This document shows positions 50,901 to 62,900 of a stretch of DNA of 64,000 bases, one piece after another. The notes under the pieces were generated by a model. It saw only the letters and a list, made by a program, of their open reading frames with translations. It was not told where the DNA came from and ran no database searches. The position numbers were made by a program, and so were the translations under genes. This DNA is from Henricia sp. BOLD:AAB3569 (lineage: Eukaryota > Echinodermata > Asteroidea > Spinulosida > Echinasteridae): assembly GCA_037783545.1 (NCBI GenBank), contig JBBELK010000387.1, forward strand, positions 434,001 through 498,000, in the 5' to 3' direction. Each line of letters opens with the position of its first letter. Positions within the stretch are counted from its first letter, which is position 1.

Positions 50901-53900
50901 CAGCTGAGCTATAAGGCACAGTGGTATACTCCCTCAGGTTTCCCCCAAGACCTCTGACACACCAGGCAGATACTCTACCAGCTGAGCTATAAGACACAGT
51001 GGTATACTCCCTCAGGTTGTCCCCCAAGACCTCTGACACACCAGGCAGATGCTCTACCAGCTGAGCTATAAGGCACAGTGGTATACTTCCTCAGGTCGTC
51101 CCCAAGACCTCTGACACACCAGGCAGATGCTTTACCAGCTGAGCTATAAGGCACAGTGGTATACTTCCTCAGGTTGTCCCCAAGACCTCTGACGCACCAG
51201 ACAGATACTCTACCAGCTGAGCTATAAGACACAGTGGTATACTCCCTCAGGTTGTCCCCAAGACCTCTGACACACCAGGCAGATGCTCTACCAGCTGAGC
51301 TATAAGGCACAGTGGTATACTTCCTCAGGTTGTCCCCAAGACCTCTGACACACCAGGCAGATGCTCTACCAGCTGAGCTATAAGGCACAGTGGTATACTC
51401 CCTCAGGTTGTCCCCAAGACCTCTGACACACCGGACATATGCTCTACCAGCTCCCTATGAACCCATTGCATGGGAGCGCAACTGGGTGAAGTAATGAACA
51501 AAAATAAAGAACTTTACAAAAAAATGAGTGCACTCATTTTAAATCTTCCGAATTACTTTTCTTAAAAAGATAACACTGGTGGAAACACCTCAAAGGGTAG
51601 CAAATCCCCCACCCCCAATTTTTTTTTTTAAATACATGTACATGTAAAATTTGGGTCATTGCAAATGATACAGTGGACCTGTTAAACCTACAGAATAAAA
51701 TATGCATGTACATGTACCAAGCTAAACAAGTACAGATATATAGATAAATTTACCTTGTATATGAGATCACGACAATTATGAGTATATACCAGCATAATTT
51801 CAGAATGTTTAATTATCAGGTTATCCAATCAGGTTATCGGTGCCCAAATTTACTGTTATCTGCTTTCCCTATCATTCAAATGAAAACTACTCAAAATCGC
51901 AATTTTGCGTGAGAGAGGGCGACAGACATTAAATCGTAAGCGCAAAAATTCCACAAACCAGAGATCATAGTCATACCTAAATTGTACATGGATCTAAACT
52001 TTTTAAATGCAATAGTTCCTATGGCAGTATCGGTACATAGAAATGCCGTACGCAAAAATGTCATTCTTTGCCCAGATTTTGGACAAAATGGCAGCGTCCA
52101 TACAACAAGGTGTAGGCCTAGTTACAATTGCCATTCTTTGTGAACTTCGTGTCTGCTTTTCAAGGGGTCATATTTCTTATTATTATAAATATATAAAGTG
52201 AAGCTTTTGCGAATACCGTGCATTTCTGATACTGTGCAGCACAGAGCCCCAATCTGATGTGGCTATTTCCATAAAAACAGGAGCCAAAATGTGACATTTT
52301 GATGATTTGTAAAAATGGCCTTTTCAAGTTAACAAAACTGTTTAAAGAAATTTCTGTGCAATTTCTAAATAATATAGAATATTTAAAATAATTTACAAAC
52401 GGTTACAAACATGTCTTGGTATCATAGTCTTAAAAATATTCCAGAAAATTGTTTCACCTTGTAAGGGGCGTTATTCAACTCTTGCGATTACATTTGAAGT
52501 CTTTTTGACCAGTTTTGTTCTAGAAAAGGTAGTTGCTGATTTTACCCAGCTGTAGAACCTGGACTTTATAGATTCAAATTACATTATGAGCAAAATTTGT
52601 TACATTTTGAGCGAACGTTTCAAAATGTCACACTTGCATTTACATGTACAAGATCACACTAGTTTATTGAATCGTTCTCGTTATGTTTTGGGTAGTATCA
52701 ACAGATAAAGGTGGTGTTCGATTCATGAGGTCATATATTCTTTATATGCCGAGGGTAATCGTTGTCTGGAGTCTGGTGATTATAAAAAAATCAACCCCAG
52801 AAGTGTCACGACGTAAGGGGGACACTGTGTCCTGTTTTTGTGGAATTACCCATGTGCATACCGGTACACGCTGGGTGCACAAAGCACACGCGTACGCGCG
52901 CATCATGCATCGAGTGAATGGATTGCGTGAGTACAGTAAAAAAAAAAATACTGTACAACAGTAACAAAAGCTCATGCAGTTGCAAACGTTGCAAATGAAC
53001 TGAAGTTTTCAACACCAAACAGACAAAAATCTTGCGGAAATCTTACAAAACAAAGAAGGTATAAGCTTCATTTTATATAACTAATAATATTGGATGTCTT
53101 TTCGGGTGATATGAGAATATACTGCTATCGTCATGACTCGTACAGTATATTCTCATATCACCCTCAAAGCCTTTCAATATTATATAATTCTTCGTCTAAA
53201 GTCGTGTCCGCATTGGACATGTTTTTGGGGAGGTTTTACCGAGACGATGGTAAAATGAAAAATGGCTAAATTTTACTGCTGTCCGCATTTGGATTTTCGG
53301 ACACAATAAAATTTTACAGAGACCGTGGGAGAGCATGCGCAGTGTCCCTTCGCAGTTTGACCTTCACGGCCCAGGCGTATGCTTCCCGAGCGCTTTTACC
53401 GACTTGCCGTGTCCGCATTGGACTTTTCGTCTCGGGAAAAGTTCCCTGCTTAATTTTCCTGGGCAGAAGTTGACCAGGAAAAGTAACTGCTGGACTCAGG
53501 AAAAGTTACTGAGAGGAAAACGTCCTAGGCTGTCCGCATTGGACTTAAAATGGGAAAAGTACCCAATAAAAGTCCAATGCAGACAAGCCTTAAATTATAA
53601 TGTACGGGTTGTACTTGTTCAATATACGCCTTTTTTCTTGGGTATAATTCTCCTTTAAATGCAATTAAAATTCCAACACTATCAGGCCATATTCTCAAAG
53701 ACCATTAAAGTTAAAGGTACACAATCTAGAGTACATGATTGGTAAACTATTACAAAGTGTGTTATTTCCACTCTTGATTAGAAGCCCATGTTGATAAAAC
53801 TGCCGTGTAGAAATTTCAGCCACATAGAGGCAGTTATACTTCAGAAAACTTGAAAAATCCATTCATGGCTTTTGTGTTGAGTTGAATAATAAAAAAGTCT

Positions 53901-56900
53901 TTTGCAAAATCCTTTTTTTAGAAAACCACCTTCAGTTGTTAATTTCTCACACAAAATTCCATTTTGGACAGAAATAAATTCATGTGGTGTTTGGTACCAT
54001 TGTTATTACTCTTTTAGTAAGGTTTTTCTTGTCAACTCATAAAAAAAACCAATGGGGTCACTGCAAATGATGTACACTACCTAGTCCTTTAACACTGCTT
54101 TGCGCCCAGCATGTTTTGGACACGCAATTTGTCAATATGCCTATTCTATTAACCTATATCATGCACACCACCCCCCCCCCCCCTACCCCCCACTGCCCGC
54201 CCCACCCCCTCACCCCAACCCCCCAACCCCCATCCAAATCTTAATTAAACTCGTTTTCTGAAGCATGACGTACCACCTTATAAATTTTTTTCTCGACATT
54301 CCTGATCACAAAATCATCGCCGTAAAGAAAGGGAAAAAAAAATTACCATCGTGTCTCAATAGTTATTTTCTTAAAGGAAATGTTCAGACTTAAGGCCTGT
54401 CCGCATTGGACTATTTTTGGGGAAACTTACCGAGACGATAGGTACTTTTCCAATTTTAAGTCCAATGCGGACAGCCAAGGACGTTTTCCTCTCAGTAACT
54501 TTCCCGAGTCCAGCGGTTACTTTTTCTGGCCAACTTCTGGCCAGGAAAATTGACCAGCGAACCTTTCCAGAGACGATAAGTCCAATGCGGACACGGCGAG
54601 TCAGTAAAAGCACTCTGAAAGCGTGTGGCTGAGCCGTGAAGGTCAAATTGCGAAGGGACGCTGCGCATGCTCTCCCACGGTCTCTGTAAAATTTTACTGT
54701 GTAAAAACGTCCAAATGTGGACAGCAGTAAAATTTAGCCATTTTCCATTTTACCATTGTCTCGGTAAAACCTCCCAAAAAACAAGTCCAATGCGGACACG
54801 ACTTTACTGGTACTTCTAGAGGTCATTGCACTTTTAAAGGAGCAAGACTTTTCCAGAAAATATATTTAATTTTAACCTAACAATCATATAAAATACCTCC
54901 CCAAAATACTATCCAAGGGAAGAAAACGGGAAATTTGCAATCTCCAATTTGGATGTGGAAGCAAACAGATTGGTGTAATCACTGCACTGCTTTATGGAAC
55001 GGATAAATTAGCTCACAAAACATCAATGGTTTTTCGACGATATCCTTAAAAATATACGGATTGAGAGCGCGAAATTTCATAATGGTAATGAGAAAAATAT
55101 GACAAATGATATGGTATCAAAATCTCAAAAATATGATCTGGACACGCTCCTTTAATGGCACAGGCTCGTCAGTAATTCGTACCAAATTCGTGCCACGAAA
55201 TACCGTGGAGCTGCGTAATTCGTGGCACGAATTTGGCGCGCGCGCATTGCTGACGAGCCTCTGCCTTTAAACCAAGTAAAGTAATACATGTTACACACAT
55301 CAAAAACCCTTCAACACGTAACACCAATTTTTGAACAAATCTATGTAGCGTAACAATAGACTGCTGAAGTGAATACGTCATCTTTTGTTAGTTGCCTAGG
55401 CAATGGCTCTCTACACTAAAAATCACTGAGCCGCGTCCCTGTGCTTTAGCAATGGTACTTTTTTTGACGGCCATGATGTTTAGAGCCAATTACCATGGCA
55501 ACCCACGTCACACTTCAGCGGTCTCTAACAGCCTTGCTTATGAATATGGAAATTTCATTAGCATAAAAATTAGAACATTTGCAACTGTAGACATTAAATT
55601 TGCTGAAATTGACAAAATGTAAAACTAGTAATGTTTAAACTTGTTAAAATGAAATAAAAATCATTCATTTAAAAAACAATATTGTTAAAAAAAATTTGAC
55701 GGTAGTATGTATTGTATAGACCGTATCGAATAGCTGCCATCTTGTAGGGCAACTTTTGACATTTAAATGTAAGAACAAAATATGCAACCATGCATGTCCT
55801 CACGGAACAAGGAAACTGCCCTACAAGATGGCAGCTATTTGACCAGTCTATTAGGTTTACGGACGAATTTGACCTTTGACCTCGCTGCACTGCATGCTGG
55901 GTAAAAAGTAGAAACCAGTTCTTAGTTGTCATTGGCTGAGCTGTTGCTATGGAGACGGTTGCCATGCATGAGTCTGCTCTGCTGCTGTAGTTTTTTCTAT
56001 TTTGATTTTTTTTCCCCTTCATATCTGCTTTCTACCATTTTTCATATATTTCATTATAAATGTCTTTTCTTTCAGTGTTTTAATTGTGAAGTGATGTGGA
56101 ATTTTTGTTTTATAGAGCTTTGTGCTATTGCACTGTTAATTTGATTAATTTCAAATTTGCATCAGTTTCAAGAACTAAACTCCTCAAAAGAAGTTCGGAA
56201 AGTCAAGTTTGACTGACGATTTCTCTCTTGTTACTAAATCATTTCCCTTGAATTTGGCATCATTGGAAAGCCCTGTTATTCCTCTTTACAGTGATGTGTC
56301 ATTTGTTATGATTAATCAATTGGGGGATGTGCAGTATAGCGGAATACAGGGGTGGGTTGAAAGTGAAATGTCACAAAATTCACTGCTACATTGTATTGTC
56401 ATGCAGTGCATTCCCCTTTTGCTGAGGATGGGAATGTGTCAATGCACTTTTTGACAATAGCAATGCATTTTGTGACATTTCACTTTCAACCCACCCCTGT
56501 ATTCCGCTATACTGCACATCCCCCAATTGATTAATCATAACAAATGACACATCACTGTAAAGAGGAATAACAGGGCTTTCCAATGATGCCAAATTCAAGG
56601 GAAATGATTTTGCAACAAGAGAGAAATCGTCGGTCAAACTTGACTTTCCAAACTTTTTTTGGAGGAGTTTATTTGGGCAGATTTTGGGACGAATTTTGAA
56701 ACGGGAAAGTTGCTTGATACACTCTGGGGCATAAATGTACTGACCAACAAAAGAAACGCAAAAAGATTTTCCATCTTTTGATTGTAAAAGCATTCAATAG
56801 ACGAATCTCAAATTAGCCTGTTCTGCGCCGTTCGCACCAAAGAGTTCCCATATACGGTCAATTCAACCATCTATATGACACCTTCTTGAAGCAAATGTGA

Positions 56901-59900
56901 CCATATCTGTAATATAATGTGAATATAGCTGAAACTAAATGTCATGAATTTACAAAGGGTGTGTTTTCTGTGATAAATATTTGATTTCGAAAAGATGCAC
57001 ACCCTATTTGCAGAATGGACGAGGCTATTAGCCTGCACCATGGCCCTACACCCTCTGGGACCGTAAGAGTGGCTGCCAGGGCAAGGTATGGAGCGCAGTG
57101 AAATTCGTGGCACCAATTTGTCTGTCGCGCATTGACGAGCCTCCGTCTTTAATTACAAAAGAGATTTTCAAATTTTGATGAAACTGAAAATTTGCGTTTC
57201 TTTTGTTGCTTGGTACAGATGGTGAAGTTTAATGCAGAATTCACAATAAAGCCTTTTCATGCGTTAACACGCTTACATTTTACGCGCATTAATTTTTACG
57301 TGCGTTGTTTTGAGACAAATTGGCGTGGGGGGAATTTAAAGTGAAACGTCGCACTGAAAACGTTTTGTGATTCTGTGATATTCTGTGCGTCGGTTCACGC
57401 CAAATTCTCGCCACAAAGCAACACACGTCAGATTTTGAAGCATTAACGCATGAAAAAGCCCGTTGTGAATCCACCCTAAGGCTGAAATGCAATGACTTGT
57501 GTACAAGAAACATTCTGACGAAAAATACAATTTTTCATAAATACAATAAATAAGGGAATAAAACCAGTTCTTAGGGGCCGTCCAAAGTTGTCAACATTTT
57601 CACGGTTCTACAAAGCATTGGAAGGGGGCGGGGACGTCGAGGGCCACGTAGAACTTTACATGCACTGTAAAATGTTGACATTTCACGGTAGTGACAAACA
57701 AATGTTGATAAGTAGTATTTCGGAGGGAAGGAGGGGGTCTTGAAAAATACTACGTTCTGTAGAACTGTGAAAATGTTGACAACTTTTGACGACCCTAATA
57801 AAAATAATGGAATAAAACTAGGTCAATGCACCACGTGATCATACTTGTAGACTGGTTCCCGTCCACATATTCCACACAGGAGAATATAAGGACAGGTAAA
57901 GGGCGCTTCAACTTGATCTGTAATTGGTCGTCTTTGTGCGTGCGCATTGTGTTTTTTATATTTAAAAATTGGCCAAGCCCTTTGCTTTAGGCAATGTACT
58001 TTATTTACATAATTGGATATGTTCGACATGCACAGCCAAGTTACAAATGTCAATGCAAAATCTGCGCACTTACTTAAAAATAAAAAATAATAATAACCAC
58101 GTGACGGGCAGAATTCTGCCCGTCATGGCTGCCCTTTACCGATCCCTATATTTTCGCAATAAGCGAACCAATCTATCATACTTGGGGCTGTTTTTATTTT
58201 CCTTGCCAATAGCTGAAAGTGTTTTGAAAATTTTACATAATTTTTATTTCTGCCCACCACAAAGAATCCAACTAAAGTGTTAGTAATCCTTTTCCTCATA
58301 AATATTCAGCACCCGGTCACATGGACCCCAGATTTAGACAACAACCGACTGATTGGTCACATGATCCTGAAGAAGAGCCAATTAGGAGACAACACCGTGC
58401 CGCAAGATTCCAGCGCCATCTTGGGGTTAAAGGTCAAAGGCGGAAAGGTCAAGGAAGCGGGGAAACTGGGAGCGTTCATTTCTCGCGTCAAGCAGGGCAG
58501 TATTGCGGACACTGTCGGACATCTTAGGGCAGGTATGTACTGTATTCGCTACTTGCACGGAACCGTTGTATTGGCAAAACAGCGAGGCTTTCCTTGCTTG
58601 AACAGTTACTCCCTCGCATCGTTACCGTGTAGGCTGCTGTGACGTTGACTTTTGTCCATTGTAAAATATCTCACGAGAGAAATCGCTTCGTTCGACGAAG
58701 ATTAGTTAATTTTTTTTAGTTAATGAAGCGTGCATTCACATCTCACTGAACGAAGAGCGGTATACCGTTCACATTAGACAACCGCTAACGAAGATAGAAT
58801 GAAGCTGTGCTACGCCCCCATCTAGTTACACATGTCAAATCACTTCGTCAAACGAAGGGAGCGTTCACATTTCAAATCTCTTCGTCGAATGAAGCGATCT
58901 CTTCTTCGAATGAAGCGATCTCTTCATCGAATGAAGCGATTCTAATCTTCGTCGAATAAAGAGGCGTGCATTCACATCAGGAAATCTCATCGTTGAATCA
59001 TCGTCGAACAAAATGATTTTTGTAGTGAGAACGAGGTTTTTGATTTATGCCCGGATAGCCTCGTTTTTAATGTGACCGTGCAAGTGGTGAATTTTGTGGT
59101 AGGAGGCGGGGCTTGTAGGAAGCGGTGCTTGTAGGTTGGACTTAAGCGGGCCTCCCACTGCGCGATTTTTACCCCGAATTTCCAACGATTAGGTACGACT
59201 TGGTGAGATTACCAGAGACTGTCTATAGACTCTATACACAATCATACACAATCGTACACAATCGTACACAATCGTACACAATCGTACACAATCGTTTGAA
59301 ATTCGTGGCAAATATCGCACAGTGAGAAGAAGTAAAAGCAAAAGCTAACACAAACATGAATTTGACATCACAGTGATGTTTTTGCGCCGGAAATTCAAAG
59401 AAAGTTGGCTTAGTTTCAACTTGCACAAACATTTACGGCAAAATGTGTCAGATTTACGTCAGAATCGCATTTGTGTTCATGCTTATTTTGCACACAGCAG
59501 GCCCTGGGTGTTTGGGGGTTCATTCTTGGGGTGGTTCGAATCCCCCATCTGGAGCCCAAGGTTCACTCATCAGTGTTTTCGGGTGTACTTCATGACGTCA
59601 TTGCTTCTCTCCATGACATCCTAGCTTCTTGTCATGACGTCATTGCATCTTTGAAAAGGGAAAATTTGTCCACCCTTTTGGCAAAAGAACCCACATGAGA
59701 CAACCAGCCTATGGCCCTTCCCACAATTTGATGCGACAGCAATTTCATGACGTAATTTTAGAGCATGTGATTGGCTATAAGAACTGGATGCGCCCTCGAC
59801 ATGCAACTTCAAACAGGTTGACTACAATCGATTCCTGTTTGTCAGGGAGTGTTGTGGTGTTACTGTGCAGTGTCAGACTTAACAGCTTTGGCCCCGTGAT

Positions 59901-62900
59901 AAGTAAGACTGTCTAGAGAATTTGAGTTAAAAATTTACTGTTGTCCACTAAGAAAAAAAAGGTACATGTATTACATGTACTATAGATTAGGTTTTCTCGC
60001 TCGAATTCAACAGAAATGCATTCTATTTCGTTTAGTGGAAGTACGTATTCAAGTGATTTTGATCAGGACGCAATTTCTCTGGTTCTTATTTATTTGCATG
60101 TTTTTCAATTTCGTTTAAAGACATTCACATTTGTTCGCTAAGACATCCAGATTAGAATTTGCGTTATTGAATCTTCATTCAATTTAGCACAAGCTCGAGG
60201 TTTGGGCGAATTTGAATGATTTTTCGTTGGTATTTTAAATTTGAGTGCGGAATTTTCCCGATTGCGTGCTCGAAAAACCAAATTGAATGCTCTCTTTAAA
60301 TATTTGAAGGATGATCCCAAACTGCATTCAAATTTGCGCTAAAACGAATGCATCTGAAACAGAGGTACTTTGTTAAAACTGAACGAGAAAATCTAAAGTA
60401 CTATGCCTGCATTCCAAGACTCTTAGACAATCCATTGTTGATAATAATTGTCTCCCTATGGTTAATAAAAACCTACTAATTAATTGGACAAGAGAATTAC
60501 ATACGAGCAGTTTCGTACGTGAACTTGCATCCAAGTACATAAATGTCGACTTGTAAATTTTTTCTCCGCCGAGATCTCTGTCAGTATGTGCTAAACTTGA
60601 CAGCGTCATAATGAATTTCTTCATTAAAATGTGTGGGCCATACAGTACATCAACGGTTTGCGCTTGCTTGTAAATGTCAGAACCGATTTACAGGAACGGT
60701 GTTCCGGCTCGCACTCGCGGTTCACTGCCGACAGATGTAATAAAATTGGTGTGCTGGGAGATTGGGTACATTAATGTCACGGATGACAGGGGGAGGGGAG
60801 GGGAGGAGAGGGGGCTGGGCAAGGGGTGGGAGGGGCAAGGGGTAGGTGGAGCAAGGGGTAGGTGGATGATGGTGTATTTAAAGGAGTGTGACCAGATCAC
60901 AGTTTTGATATCTCCCATTTTTCCCATGGGTGTTGAGATTTTGATACCATATCATTTGTCATATTTTTCTCGTTACCATTCTGAAATTTCATGCTCTTTA
61001 ATCCGTATATTTTCAAGGGTATTTTTTAAAAAAACACCGATGTTTTGTAAACTAATTTATCTGGTTCCATAAAGCAGTGCAGTGATTAAACCAACCTTTT
61101 TGCTTCCACATCCAAATAGGAGATTGCAAATTTCATGTTTTCTTTCCATGGATAGTATTTCAGGGAGGCATATTTTTATATAATTCTTAGGTTAAAACTA
61201 GACATTTTCTGGATAAATCTGAACATGCTCCTTTAAAGGAGCTCGTCAAGATTTTCCTAAAAAAAATTGACTTCGTTCATAACAATCATATAAAATACTT
61301 CCCCAAAATACTATCCATGGGAATAAAACAGGAAATTTGCAATCTCCAATTTGGATGTGAAGCAAAAAGGTTGGTGTGATCACTGCACTGCTTTATGGAA
61401 CCGGATAAATTAGTTTACAAAACATCGGTGTTTTTTGACGATAACCTTGAATATATACAGATTGAGAGCACAAAAAATGCTCGAAAAAAAAAAAAAAAAT
61501 GTTTTATTTTTTTAACCCAGGTGATGAAGTTTTATCATGGAACGGTCACAACTTACAAGGCAAAGACGTTAACGAGGTCTACACCGTCATCTTTGACTCC
61601 AAGAGCGAACCACAAGTGGAGCTATATGTAGCGCGGCCAATTGGGTAAGAGCATTTAAAAAAGTGCACAAACATTGATGATGTCATCATTTACAGTACCG
61701 GCCAAAAGTTTAAGTACACTTGTTGAAAACTATGTATAAAAAATTAATAAATTCGTCTGTAAGATTGACCCTCATTTCGTAGAGTAATCACAGCTTGCTC
61801 TTTTCTTTACTCAACTGGGGTCCTTTTGCCATTGTACAACAGTTGTGTATGCAAGAAAGGCAAATATAGACTAGATAGCTATCTGATAGTGGTCAAGAAC
61901 TGACTGGTGCTAATACTGTGCATTCAGCTAGTACAAAGTGATTTTGGACACGCTCCAGGGACCTCAGAAAATCAGAGAACAGTCAGAACACATGCAAAAG
62001 AACCTATTACACATAATCTGTTACATAATACAATATTGTATTCATTGTATACTTATTAAAACTTGTGTGACCTTCAGGGGCTACTTTTTTTTATAAACTT
62101 CTCAAAAAAAGGTTCGTCAGGTTTGACTGACGATTTCTCTCTTGGTACTAAATCATTTCCCTTGAATTTGGTATCATTGGAAAGCCCTGTTATTCCTCTT
62201 TACGACGATGTGTCATTTGTTATGATTAAGCAATTGGGGGATGTGCAGCACAGCTGAATACGGGGGCGGGTGTAAAGTGAAATGTCACAAAATGCATTGC
62301 TATTGTCAAAAAGTGCATTGACACATTCCCATCCTCCAAGCAAAAGGGGAATGCACTGCATGACAATAGCAATGAATTGTGTGACATTTCACTTTCCAAC
62401 CACCCCTGTATTCCACTATACTGCACATCTCCCAATTGATTAATCATAACAAATGACACATCACTGTAAAGAGGAATAACGGGGCTTTCCAATGATACCA
62501 AATTCAAGGGAAATGATTTAGTAACAAGAGAGAAATCGTCAGTCAAACTTGACTTTCCGAATTATTTTTGAGGAGTTTATAAATACATGTACATTATTGA
62601 TATGTGCACTACCGGTATTTATACATTCGTTGCATTCATTGAGCACTGTCTATCAGCACATGTGTGTGCTTACAAACCGGGGAGTGCACGCTTACGAAAT
62701 GGGGCGTGGACGCTTAGAAATCAGATTGGCTTGAATTAATACATATTCAACCCAATGCACACAATCTGTCGTATGATATTAAGCATTTTGCTACCCGAAC
62801 GGTAGCAGAACAAGCTGGCAAGGGTGTCGCAGCTGCACTGCTCCCTCCTCTCAAACAGGCACGCAATGCTTGAGATACCTGCTCCTAGGACACCTTGAAC

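Noticed and set aside
50806-51388. Repetitive minus-strand open frames (SSAGRASAWCVRGLG units)
   Set aside because: Product of the 78-bp tRNA-half array, whose period is divisible by three; not a protein gene.
56209-56454. Small protein gene in the foldback arm
   Set aside because: The same frame appears in inverted arms of two dispersed elements; no start context, splice sites or known family support it as a host gene.
59520-59560. tRNA-like GGTTCGAATCCCCC at 59535
   Set aside because: Box B resemblance only; no D arm or anticodon arm at proper distance.
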